33,620 bases of DNA from a bacterium 1XD21-70 (GTDB lineage: Bacteria > Bacillota > Clostridia > Lachnospirales > Lachnospiraceae), in the NCBI GenBank assembly GCA_003669055.1, contig RAYB01000050.1:1-33620 (forward strand), written 5' to 3'. This document shows, in pieces, positions 15,444 through 23,751 of the stretch. The translations under genes were made by a program, and so were the position numbers. Under the pieces are notes generated by a model. It searched no databases. It had not been told where the DNA came from and worked only from the letters and a program-made list of their open reading frames with translations. Numbering within the stretch: the stretch's first letter is position 1; each line of letters begins with the position of its first letter.

Positions 15444-16667
15444 ATGGCGAGTATATATTCGGTGTCACAGGTGAATTCTTATATTAAGAATATGTTTGTC
15501 CAGGATTTTGCCCTCAGCCGGATCACGGTCCGGGGGGAAGTGTCCAATTGCAAGTACCACAGTTCCGGGCATATTTATTTTACGCTGAAAGACAAGGGCG
15601 GCACCTTGGCGGCAGTGATGTTTGCCGGGCAGCGCAGGACGGGGCTGCGTTTCCAGATGCAGGAAGGGCAGCAGGTAGTGGTGACAGGGGCTGTGGATGT
15701 CTATGAGCGGGACGGCAGGTATGAACTGTATGCAAAGAAGATAGAACCGGACGGGCAGGGAGGGCTGTTTGAACGGTTTGTCCGGCTGCGCGGCGAATTG
15801 GAAGAGATGGGGATGTTTTCACCGGAATATAAGCAGCCGATCCCCAAATACGCCATGCAGGTGGGGGTGGTGACAGCGCCGACCGGAGCCGCCATCCAGG
15901 ATATCATAAATATCACATCGCGGAGGAACCCTTACGTGCAGCTGGTGCTTTATCCGGCGCTGGTACAGGGGGACGGGGCGGCAGAGAGCATCGTGGCGGG
16001 GATCCATGCGCTCGATGAACTGGGGCTGGACGTGATGATTGTCGGCCGCGGCGGCGGTTCGATCGAGGATCTGTGGGCATTTAATGAGGAAATTGTGGCG
16101 CGTGCGATCTTTGAATGCCATACGCCGGTGATCTCGGCAGTCGGGCATGAGACAGATGTGACGATTGCGGATTATGTGGCCGATCTGCGGGCGCCGACCC
16201 CGTCGGCCGCAGCAGAACTGGCGGTGTTTGATTACCGCCAGTTTGAAGAGCAGCGGATGCTGTACGAGAGGAACCTTGTCCGCGCAATGGGCAGGAGGAT
16301 GGAGCGGCTGCGTTACCAGATGGAGCAATGCCGGCTGAGGCTGCGTTTCCATGACCCGGAGAGGCAGATCCGCGAGAAACGCCAGCTGCTTTTTAATATT
16401 GAGGAACGCCTGGGCCAGGTGATGGAACAGCGGATGCAGGCGGCAAAGCACAGGCTGGCATTGTCGGGCGGGCGGCTCCACGGCTTGTCCCCGTTAGCGA
16501 AGATCAGCGGCGGTTTTGGCTTTGTGACATATGGGCCGGGCAAGCGGCTGGAGAGTGTACGAAAGGTACAGGAAGGGGACGAGATTGAGGTGCGGGTCTC
16601 GGACGGAAAGCTGACGGCACAGGTGACCGGCACAGAGGAGGCGGGGATGCCGGGGGGATCGGAATAG
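15444..16667 (+). CDS. xseA: Exodeoxyribonuclease VII large subunit
   Basis: This is the catalytic subunit of exonuclease VII, which degrades single-stranded DNA to oligonucleotides. The 407-residue protein begins with the OB-fold domain (SVSQVNSYIKNMF). The catalytic core has VVTAPTGAAIQDI and the hallmark GRGGGSIEDLWAFN near residue 200. SAVGHETDVTIADYVAD and RAPTPSAAAEL follow. A long helical region forms the stalk. Start and stop are tightly packed with nusB and xseB, which implies one transcript. Confidence 0.96.
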   Translation: MASIYSVSQVNSYIKNMFVQDFALSRITVRGEVSNCKYHSSGHIYFTLKDKGGTLAAVMFAGQRRTGLRFQMQEGQQVVVTGAVDVYERDGRYELYAKKIEPDGQGGLFERFVRLRGELEEMGMFSPEYKQPIPKYAMQVGVVTAPTGAAIQDIINITSRRNPYVQLVLYPALVQGDGAAESIVAGIHALDELGLDVMIVGRGGGSIEDLWAFNEEIVARAIFECHTPVISAVGHETDVTIADYVADLRAPTPSAAAELAVFDYRQFEEQRMLYERNLVRAMGRRMERLRYQMEQCRLRLRFHDPERQIREKRQLLFNIEERLGQVMEQRMQAAKHRLALSGGRLHGLSPLAKISGGFGFVTYGPGKRLESVRKVQEGDEIEVRVSDGKLTAQVTGTEEAGMPGGSE

Positions 16668-16725
16668 CTTCCGTTTTAGGCATGGCCGGGACGTGGCGGT
16701 AAAATCCAGAGGAGGAGAGCCGGAG

Positions 16726-16929
16726 ATGGAAAAATCGATAGAACAGACTTTTGCGCAGCTGGATCAGATCCTGGAGAAGCTGGAGGCAAAGGACACCTCG
16801 CTGGAGGAGTCTTTCGCCTGCTACGAAGAGGGGATGAAGCTGGTGCGCTTGTGCAGTGAGAAGATAGACAAGGTAGAAAAGCAGATGATTGTGATTCAGG
16901 GAGGTGGACAGGCAGATGGCGGCTGCTAA
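16726..16929 (+). CDS. xseB: Exodeoxyribonuclease VII small subunit
   Basis: The 67-residue helical protein binds the stalk of XseA to form the active exonuclease VII. The sequence FAQLDQILEKLE and SLEESFACYEEGMKLVR match the family closely. GGAGGAG before ATG 16726 marks the start; a GTG at 16693 in frame would add a non-family leader. Its end overlaps the ispA start by 14 bp, so translation is coupled. Confidence 0.93.
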   Translation: MEKSIEQTFAQLDQILEKLEAKDTSLEESFACYEEGMKLVRLCSEKIDKVEKQMIVIQGGGQADGGC

Positions 16930-17821
16930 GGAGGCAGGGCTGAGGGAACTGCTTAGCCAGAGGACAAAAGAGGTGGAGGAAGTGGTGGGGCGCTACCTCC
17001 CGGAGGAGGCGGGCCATCAGCGGATCATTTTTGAGGCTATGAATTACAGCGTGCGTGCCGGGGGCAAACGCCTGCGGCCGATGCTGATGCAGGAGACATA
17101 CCGTCTGTTTGGCGGCTGCGGGCAGGAGATTGAGCCGTTTATGGCGGCGGTCGAGATGATCCACACCTCCTCCCTGATCCATGACGATTTGCCCTGCATG
17201 GACAATGACGAACTGCGCCGGGGCAAGCCGACGACCTGGGTGAAATACGGCTATGACATGGCAGTGCTGGCCGGGGATGCCCTCCTGATCTATGCGGTGG
17301 AGACGGCAGCCAAGGCCTGCGCCATGGCAAGGGATGCGGCCGCAGCGGCAAAGGCTGTGGGGATCCTGGCACAAAAGACCGGTGTCTACGGCATGATCGG
17401 CGGCCAGGTGGTGGATGTCCAGCTGACGAACAAGCCGGTTCCGAGGGAAAAGCTGGATTTTATCTACCGCTTAAAGACAGGGGCGCTTTTGGAGGCTTCG
17501 ATGATGATCGGGGCGCTGTTGGCGGGAGCCGGTGAAAAGGAAGTAAAGCAGGTGGAAGAACTGGCCTCCCTAGTCGGTGTCGCCTTCCAGATCCAGGATG
17601 ATATCCTGGATGTGACGGCTACCACAGAGCAGCTTGGCAAGCCTGTGCTCAGCGACGAGAAGAACCAGAAGACTACTTACGTGACGTTAGAGGGGATCGA
17701 GAAGGCACGCAGGGATGCGGCGGAACTTTCGGACAGGGCGATTGCTTTGCTGAAAGGGCTTCCGGGGGAGAACCCGTTTTTGGAGGGGCTGATCCGGATG
17801 CTGATTACAAGAGAAAAATAA
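16916..17821 (+). CDS. ispA: Farnesyl/geranyl diphosphate synthase (polyprenyl synthetase)
   Basis: The enzyme condenses isopentenyl diphosphate with allylic diphosphates to build C10-C15 precursors of undecaprenyl phosphate and quinones. The 301-residue protein has GGKRLRPML near residue 45, the first aspartate-rich motif in IHDDLPCMDND near 85, and the second motif in FQIQDDILD near 227. The residues before the first aspartate motif fit short-chain products. GGGAGGTGG lies just upstream of ATG 16916; a GTG at 16904 falls inside that site. dxs, the enzyme that starts the same pathway, follows after 14 bp. Confidence 0.94.
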   Translation: MAAAKEAGLRELLSQRTKEVEEVVGRYLPEEAGHQRIIFEAMNYSVRAGGKRLRPMLMQETYRLFGGCGQEIEPFMAAVEMIHTSSLIHDDLPCMDNDELRRGKPTTWVKYGYDMAVLAGDALLIYAVETAAKACAMARDAAAAAKAVGILAQKTGVYGMIGGQVVDVQLTNKPVPREKLDFIYRLKTGALLEASMMIGALLAGAGEKEVKQVEELASLVGVAFQIQDDILDVTATTEQLGKPVLSDEKNQKTTYVTLEGIEKARRDAAELSDRAIALLKGLPGENPFLEGLIRMLITREK

Positions 17822-17835
17822 AGGGGCGATGGGGA

Positions 17836-19719
17836 ATGCTGCTGGAACAGGTAAGAGGGCCGCAGGATATCAGGGACCTTAGTGCAGAACAATTAAAAGA
17901 ACTGGCAGAGGAGATCCGTCATTTCCTGATTGACAAGATCAGTGTGACCGGGGGGCACCTGGCATCTAATCTTGGGGTGGTGGAACTGACGATTGCGCTT
18001 TATCTGGCATTTGACCTGCCTGGGGATAAGGTGATCTGGGATGTGGGGCATCAGTCCTATACCCACAAGATCCTAAGCGGGCGGCGGGAGATGTTTGACG
18101 AACTGCGCCAATATGGGGGGCTAAGCGGCTTCCCGAAGAGAAAGGAAAGCCCGTATGATGCCTTTGACACGGGCCATAGCTCGACTTCGATTTCTGCCGG
18201 GCTGGGGATGGCCCAGGGGAGGGATCTTCTGGGGGAGGATTATTCGGTGGTATCCGTGATCGGGGACGGTGCGCTGACCGGCGGCATGGCCTATGAGGCA
18301 CTGAACAATGCGGCGCGGATGAAGAGGAATTTTATCATTGTGTTAAACGACAACAACATGTCCATCTCAGAGAATGTAGGCGGCATGTCAAAATACCTTA
18401 ACGCGATCCGTTCCGGGGAGGGCTATAACCGCTTAAAGAAAGATGTGACGGCAGCGCTGATGCGGATTCCGGTGTTTGGGGAAAGCCTGGTGGACAAGAT
18501 CAGCCGTACTAAGAACAGCATCAAGCAGCTGGTGATCCCGGGAATGCTGTTTGAAAATATGGGCATCACCTATTTAGGCCCTGTGGACGGGCATAATGTC
18601 CGGGCGATGGTCAAGGTCTTCCGGGAGGCCAAAAAGATGGATCATGCGGTGCTGATCCATGTGAATACGAAAAAAGGGAAGGGCTATATGCCTGCCGAGA
18701 AGAACCCGTCCCATTTCCATGGGGTGGAGGCTTTTGACCCGGGGACAGGAAAGCCCATAAAGGAGAAGGTCTATCCTGGCTACACGGATGTGTTCTCCAA
18801 GGAACTGTGCCGCTTGGCACAGAAGAACCCAAGAGTGGTGGCGATCACGGCGGCCATGCCGGACGGTACAGGGTTAAAGGCATTTGCCAAGCGGTACCCG
18901 GAGCGTTTCTTTGATGTCGGGATCGCGGAGCAGCATGCGGTGACCTCGGCGGCAGGGATGGCGGCGGCAGGGCTAAAGCCAGTGGTGGCTGTGTACTCTT
19001 CCTTTCTGCAAAGGGGGTTTGACCAGATTCTCCATGATGTCTGCATCCAGAACCTGCCGGTGGTGTTTGCCCTCGACAGGGCCGGGCTGGTAGGCAGCGA
19101 CGGGGAGACCCACCAGGGGATTTTCGACTTGTCGTACCTCACATCCATACCGAATATGTGTGTGATGGCGCCGAAAAACCTATGGGAACTGCGCAGGGAA
19201 ATGGAGTTTGCCATCGAGCGTTACGACGGGCCGGTTGCCATCCGCTATCCCCGGGGGCAGGCATACCGGGGGCTGAAGGAATTTGATTCACCGGTGGAGT
19301 ACAAAAAGGGGGAGATCCTTTTTGAGGGCAGGGAGATTGCCCTGTTGGCCGTGGGCAGCATGGTCAGCACCGCGGAGCATGTGCGGGACAAGCTAAAAGA
19401 AGAGGGCGTGGAGTGCACACTGGCGAACGGGCGGTTTATCAAACCGGTGGACGAAGGTCTGGTAGGGTACCTGGCGCGGACACACGAACTGATCGTCACC
19501 CTGGAGGAAAATGTCTTGCAGGGTGGGTTTGGGCTGCAGGTGACGGCACTTGTCCATCAATGTGCGCCGCAGGTGAAGGTACTTAACATTGCGCTCCCGG
19601 ATGCCTATGTGGAGCACGGGAACGTGTCTGTGCTGCGGGAGAGCCTGGGGATCGACAGTGATTCGGTCATAAAAGCCATGAGGGAGTTTTACCCGGAGAA
19701 GCTGGGAGGGCCGGTATGA
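17836..19719 (+). CDS. dxs: 1-deoxy-D-xylulose-5-phosphate synthase
   Basis: The thiamine-diphosphate enzyme joins pyruvate and glyceraldehyde-3-phosphate in the first step of the methylerythritol phosphate pathway. The 627-residue protein has the expected length. GHQSYTHKIL near residue 75 holds a conserved active-site histidine. GDGALTGGMAYEALNNA near 145 is the cofactor-binding motif with metal ligands. The pyrimidine domain has DVGIAEQHAVT near 363 and RAGLVGSDGETHQG near 415. The C-terminal transketolase domain is complete. It follows ispA closely and overlaps tlyA by four bases (ATGA). Confidence 0.97.
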   Translation: MLLEQVRGPQDIRDLSAEQLKELAEEIRHFLIDKISVTGGHLASNLGVVELTIALYLAFDLPGDKVIWDVGHQSYTHKILSGRREMFDELRQYGGLSGFPKRKESPYDAFDTGHSSTSISAGLGMAQGRDLLGEDYSVVSVIGDGALTGGMAYEALNNAARMKRNFIIVLNDNNMSISENVGGMSKYLNAIRSGEGYNRLKKDVTAALMRIPVFGESLVDKISRTKNSIKQLVIPGMLFENMGITYLGPVDGHNVRAMVKVFREAKKMDHAVLIHVNTKKGKGYMPAEKNPSHFHGVEAFDPGTGKPIKEKVYPGYTDVFSKELCRLAQKNPRVVAITAAMPDGTGLKAFAKRYPERFFDVGIAEQHAVTSAAGMAAAGLKPVVAVYSSFLQRGFDQILHDVCIQNLPVVFALDRAGLVGSDGETHQGIFDLSYLTSIPNMCVMAPKNLWELRREMEFAIERYDGPVAIRYPRGQAYRGLKEFDSPVEYKKGEILFEGREIALLAVGSMVSTAEHVRDKLKEEGVECTLANGRFIKPVDEGLVGYLARTHELIVTLEENVLQGGFGLQVTALVHQCAPQVKVLNIALPDAYVEHGNVSVLRESLGIDSDSVIKAMREFYPEKLGGPV

Positions 19720-20567
19720 AAGAACAGAAGGAACGCCTGGATATGCTTCTGGTGAACCAGAACCTGGCTCCGTCGCGGGAAAAGGCCAAGGCAATTATTA
19801 TGTCAGGGATTGTCTATGTGAACGGGCAGAAAGAGGACAAGCCAGGGTCTGTCTTTGATGCGGCGGCAGTGGTGGAGGTGCGGGGAAGCACACTGAGATA
19901 TGTGAGCCGCGGCGGCCTTAAGTTAGAGAAGGCCATGGAATCTTTTGACGTGTCCCTGGAGGGGAAGCGGTGCATGGACGTAGGGGCTTCCACCGGCGGG
20001 TTCACGGACTGCATGCTGCAAAACGGGGCAATAAAAGTCTATGCAGTGGACGTGGGGCACGGACAGCTGGACTGGAAGCTGCGCACGGATGAGCGGGTGG
20101 TCTGCATGGAGAGGACGAACATCCGCTATGTGACGCCGGAGGATATCCCGGATCCGGTTGCTTTTTCCTCGATTGATGTGTCTTTTATCTCGCTGACCAA
20201 GGTGTTAGGGCCGGTGCAGAGGCTTTTAGCCCCGGACGGGCAGGTTGTGGCGCTGATCAAGCCCCAGTTTGAAGCAGGCCGGGAGAAAGTAGGGAAAAAG
20301 GGGGTTGTGCGGGACAAGGGCACACACCTAGAGGTCATTGAGAAGGTGGCCAGCTTTGCACAGGGGCTGGGGTTTGCGGTCTTGGCACTCGATTATTCCC
20401 CCATCAAAGGGCCGGAAGGGAATATCGAATACCTGCTGCACCTGCAAAACGGTGCGAAGGCGCCGGGGCAGGGCGAAGGGATGCCGGAGCCGGCCGAAAA
20501 AAAGAGATCCGCAGGAGGCTGCGTGGATCCGGGACGGATCGTGGAAGAAGCGCACAGAAATCTATAG
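19716..20567 (+). CDS. tlyA: TlyA family rRNA 2'-O-methyltransferase
   Basis: TlyA enzymes methylate ribose 2'-hydroxyls of cytidines in ribosomal RNA; family members are often misnamed hemolysins. The 283-residue protein has an N-terminal S4 RNA-binding domain (about residues 6-65, with ERLDMLLVNQ and SREKAKAIIMSG). An FtsJ-like methyltransferase domain follows, with the SAM-binding DVGASTGGFTDCML near residue 87 and ALIKPQFEAGR near 178. The ATG overlaps the dxs stop codon. The dxs-tlyA-nadK-argR-recN order is common in Firmicutes. The last 40 residues are charged and less conserved. Confidence 0.94.
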   Translation: MKEQKERLDMLLVNQNLAPSREKAKAIIMSGIVYVNGQKEDKPGSVFDAAAVVEVRGSTLRYVSRGGLKLEKAMESFDVSLEGKRCMDVGASTGGFTDCMLQNGAIKVYAVDVGHGQLDWKLRTDERVVCMERTNIRYVTPEDIPDPVAFSSIDVSFISLTKVLGPVQRLLAPDGQVVALIKPQFEAGREKVGKKGVVRDKGTHLEVIEKVASFAQGLGFAVLALDYSPIKGPEGNIEYLLHLQNGAKAPGQGEGMPEPAEKKRSAGGCVDPGRIVEEAHRNL

Positions 20568-20580
20568 ACGGGAGAGACCA

Positions 20581-21423
20581 ATGAAACATTTTTATCTGAT
20601 TGCAAACCCCTCAAAAAGCGGAGCGGTGCAGATGGCAGAGCAGATCACAGGCTATCTTCGTGCCAGGGGCGCGGCCTGTGAGGGAAGCGCCCAGGAGAAG
20701 AGACGGGAGGGGGCGGGCTATGGCTACACAGACCAGAGCCTGGTTCCCCGTGGGACGGAGTGCGTGATCACCTTAGGCGGTGACGGAACGCTGATCCAGG
20801 CAGCCAGGGATCTGGTGGATCTTCAGATCCCCATGATCGGGGTGAACATGGGCAATCTTGGCTACCTGACCCAGATCGCCCACGGGGAGGCGCTGCCGCC
20901 AATGCTGGATGCCCTGCTGGAGGGGGATTTCCGGCTGGAGAGGCGGATGATGCTGGAGGGGTGCGTCGAGGGGGCGGCAGGGATTGCCCTCAATGACATT
21001 GTCCTTACCCGTAAGGATGTGATGCAGGTGCTAAAGTTCCAGGTCTATGTCAACGGTGAACTTTTGACAGAATACACGGCGGACGGCATGATTGTGTCAA
21101 CCCCTACCGGGTCCACTGCATACAACCTGTCGGCAGGCGGGCCGATTGTGACGCCCGGGGCAAAACTTTTGATGCTGACGCCGATCTGCCCGCATTCGAT
21201 CCATTCACGCAGCATCATCCTTTCCCACCGGGATACGGTGGGCATCCGTGTGCTGGAAAATGCAGGGCAGAAGCAGATGGCAGTTTTTGACGGGGACCAG
21301 GTGATGGATCTTGGGGCAGGAGAGGTGCTTAAGATACGGGAATCGGACAGATATACCACCTTGATCCAGTTAAAGGATGTGCCGTTTTTGGAGAATATCC
21401 GTGAGAAGCTGACGCGGGTATAG
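20581..21423 (+). CDS. nadK: NAD kinase
   Basis: NAD kinase phosphorylates NAD to NADP. The 280-residue protein carries the family hallmark LGGDGTLIQAARD near residue 60, NMGNLGYLTQ near 90, and TPTGSTAYNLSAGGPIV near 175. All catalytic and NAD-contact motifs are present. The reading frame is open further upstream (to 20338) across the tlyA end, but ATG 20581 has GGGAGAG upstream and the conserved N-terminus FYLIANPSK. It lies 13 bp after tlyA and is followed 44 bp later by argR. Confidence 0.95.
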   Translation: MKHFYLIANPSKSGAVQMAEQITGYLRARGAACEGSAQEKRREGAGYGYTDQSLVPRGTECVITLGGDGTLIQAARDLVDLQIPMIGVNMGNLGYLTQIAHGEALPPMLDALLEGDFRLERRMMLEGCVEGAAGIALNDIVLTRKDVMQVLKFQVYVNGELLTEYTADGMIVSTPTGSTAYNLSAGGPIVTPGAKLLMLTPICPHSIHSRSIILSHRDTVGIRVLENAGQKQMAVFDGDQVMDLGAGEVLKIRESDRYTTLIQLKDVPFLENIREKLTRV

Positions 21424-21467
21424 GAGGAGTGCCGGATTAGGAGAGATGTGGGCTTTGGGAGGGAATC

Positions 21468-21923
21468 ATGAAACTGGAACGACACAGTAAGATTGTGGAA
21501 CTGATTGGAAAATATGATATTGAGACCCAGGAGGAACTGGCAGACCGCCTGCAGGAATCAGGGTTTCGGGTGACACAGGCGACGGTTTCGCGGGATATCC
21601 GGGAACTGAAGCTGACGAAGGTCCAGGGGGAGAACGGACGGCAGCGGTATGTGGTAATGCAGAACCAGGGCTCCTTTAGCGATAAGTATATCCGGATCCT
21701 GAGGGACGGCTATCTATCCATGGATATGGCACAGAATATCCTGGTAATCAAGACTGTGTCCGGCATGGCAATGGCAGTGGCGGCAGCGCTGGATGCAATC
21801 CATTTTTATGAGATTGTGGGCTGCATTGCCGGGGACGACACGATCATGTGCGCCGTGAGAAGCGTGGATGATACCATCGTGGTCATGGATAAGATCCGCA
21901 AGATGGTGGCAGAGCAAAAGTAA
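21468..21923 (+). CDS. argR: Arginine repressor
   Basis: ArgR binds ARG boxes as a hexamer with arginine and controls arginine synthesis and breakdown. The 151-residue protein has a winged-helix N-terminal domain with ETQEELADRL and VTQATVSRDIRELKL. The C-terminal oligomerisation domain has IVGCIAGDDTIMCAVRS, in which the GDD aspartates bind arginine. GGGAGGGAA precedes the ATG. Location between nadK and recN is conserved in Gram-positive genomes. Confidence 0.95.
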   Translation: MKLERHSKIVELIGKYDIETQEELADRLQESGFRVTQATVSRDIRELKLTKVQGENGRQRYVVMQNQGSFSDKYIRILRDGYLSMDMAQNILVIKTVSGMAMAVAAALDAIHFYEIVGCIAGDDTIMCAVRSVDDTIVVMDKIRKMVAEQK

Positions 21924-21962
21924 GCGGCAGAAGGAGTACATAGAAGCAGAATAGGAGGAGAT

Positions 21963-23651
21963 ATGCTATTAGAATTGCACGTGAAAAACCTGGCGCTGAT
22001 TGAGCAGGCGGATGTGGAATTTGGTGACGGCCTCAATATCCTGACCGGGGAGACCGGCGCGGGAAAGTCTGTGATCATCGGCTCGGTGAGCCTGGCGTTG
22101 GGGCAGAAGGCGCCGAAGGATATTATCCGCAGCGGCGCGGAGTATGCCTATGTGGAACTGATTTTTTCTGTAGAAGAGGAGCGGAGGAAGGAATTTGAGG
22201 AACTGGAGGTATATCCTGACGGGGACGGGCTTTTGATCGTCACCCGCAAGATTATGCCCGCCCGCAGCGTCAGCAAGATTAATGATGAGACCGTGACGGC
22301 GGCACGCCTGCGGCAGGTGACAGGGCTTCTTATGGATATCCATGGCCAGCATGAGCATCAGTCTCTGCTGCATATATCCAAACATCTGGAGATTCTGGAT
22401 ATTTTCGCAAAATCCCGTACCGAATTACGAAAAGCTGAGATTGGGGAAGCATACCGGCAGTATAAGGCGCTGCAGGCGGCCTTGGAGGAGTCGGAGGGCA
22501 ATGAGGAGAGCCGGAGGCGTGAGGCGGATTTTTTGCGGTTTGAAATCAAAGAGATCGAGGATGCAGGATTAAAAGAAGGCGAGGAGGAAGCGCTGACGGA
22601 GAGTTACCGGAAATATACAGGCAGCCAGAGGATCCTTGAAAATTTGTCCGCGGCATACCAGATGGTGGAAAGCGACCGGATCGGTCAGGCGATCCATCAG
22701 GTGAACGAGGTGTCCGCATATGACGGACAACTCAAAGGGATTTTGGATCAGCTTTATGATGCGGAAGCGATTTTAAGTGATGTGCACCATGAAATTGGCT
22801 CTTATCTGGACAATATAGTTTTTGATGAGGAAGAGATGGAACAGGCCAGGCAGCGCTTGGATCAGATCCATGGGCTGCAGGCCAAGTACGGCAACACATT
22901 GGAGCAGATTGAGGCAGCGCTGGAAGAGAAAAAAAGCCGTCTGGCCAAACTGGAGAATTTTGATGAATACCAAAAGAAAAACCAGGCAGAATATGAACAG
23001 CTGACAAAAAAACTGGAGAAGCTATGCGGGCAATTGTCAAAGGAACGGAAGGCGGCGGCCAAGGAACTGGCGGGGCAGATCAAAAAGAACCTTGTGGAAC
23101 TCAATTTCCTGGATGTGGAATTTGCTATGGAGTTCCGGCGGCTTGGGCATTTTACGGCACAGGGCTATGATGAGGCGGAGTTTGTGATCTCCACCAATCC
23201 GGGGGAGCCGAAGCGTTCCCTGGGGATGGTTGCTTCCGGCGGTGAATTGTCACGGATTATGCTGGCGATTAAGACAGTGCTCGCAGAGAGCGACGAGATC
23301 CCGACCTTGATTTTTGATGAGATAGACACAGGCATCAGCGGCAGGACGGCGCAGAAGGTGTCGGAGCAGCTGGCAGTGATCTCTAGGAGCCACCAGGTAG
23401 TCTGTATCACGCACCTGCCGCAGATTGCGGCGATGGCAGACTGCCATTTTGAGATCGCGAAGTCTGCGGGCAAGGGGAAGACGACAACCAAGATCCGTAA
23501 GCTGGATGAAATGGAGATGGTGGAAGAACTTGCACGGCTTTTGGGAGGGGCACAGATTACCGATGCGGTACGGCAGAATGCCAGGGAGATGAAGGCATTG
23601 GCAGGGGAACGCAGAGGGGGATGGAATAAAAACAAAAAAATGACAGTGTGA
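21963..23651 (+). CDS. recN: DNA repair protein RecN
   Basis: RecN is an SMC-like ATPase that holds DNA ends during double-strand break repair. The 562-residue protein has Walker A GETGAGKSVI at residues 29-38, two long coiled-coil segments (about residues 150-220 and 270-370), the ABC signature ASGGELSRIMLAIK near 425, and Walker B TLIFDEIDTGISG near 447. AGGAGGAG precedes the ATG. The C-terminal tail is lysine- and tryptophan-rich and seems unstructured. A terminator hairpin follows within 26 bp of the stop codon. Confidence 0.96.
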   Translation: MLLELHVKNLALIEQADVEFGDGLNILTGETGAGKSVIIGSVSLALGQKAPKDIIRSGAEYAYVELIFSVEEERRKEFEELEVYPDGDGLLIVTRKIMPARSVSKINDETVTAARLRQVTGLLMDIHGQHEHQSLLHISKHLEILDIFAKSRTELRKAEIGEAYRQYKALQAALEESEGNEESRRREADFLRFEIKEIEDAGLKEGEEEALTESYRKYTGSQRILENLSAAYQMVESDRIGQAIHQVNEVSAYDGQLKGILDQLYDAEAILSDVHHEIGSYLDNIVFDEEEMEQARQRLDQIHGLQAKYGNTLEQIEAALEEKKSRLAKLENFDEYQKKNQAEYEQLTKKLEKLCGQLSKERKAAAKELAGQIKKNLVELNFLDVEFAMEFRRLGHFTAQGYDEAEFVISTNPGEPKRSLGMVASGGELSRIMLAIKTVLAESDEIPTLIFDEIDTGISGRTAQKVSEQLAVISRSHQVVCITHLPQIAAMADCHFEIAKSAGKGKTTTKIRKLDEMEMVEELARLLGGAQITDAVRQNAREMKALAGERRGGWNKNKKMTV

Positions 23652-23674
23652 AATCCGTATTTTCTCACATACTA
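23646..23674 (+). promoter_or_regulatory. Possible sigma-G-type promoter of spoIVB
   Basis: GTGTG (23646-23650), 17 bp, then CATACTA (23668-23674). This fits 4 of 5 positions of the GHATR -35 and all fixed positions of the CATnnTA -10 used by forespore sigma-G in Bacillus. spoIVB is a known forespore gene there. The predicted start site falls inside the recN terminator hairpin. Confidence 0.4.
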
Positions 23675-23676
23675 GG

Positions 23677-23699
23677 AAGGAGCCAAGAGGCTCCTTTTT
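23677..23699 (+). terminator. Rho-independent terminator after recN
   Basis: AAGGAGCC and GGCTCCTT form a perfect 8-bp stem with an AAGA tetraloop, running into TTTTT. It separates the long housekeeping operon from spoIVB. Confidence 0.88.
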
Positions 23700-23751
23700 A
23701 CGAACATTCCGGGGGATGTGGCAGTCCGCCTGAGAAGAGGAGGTATGTGAG

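Noticed and set aside
20338-20580. Upstream extension of the NAD kinase frame
   Set aside because: It overlaps the end of tlyA in another frame and does not resemble NAD kinase N-termini.
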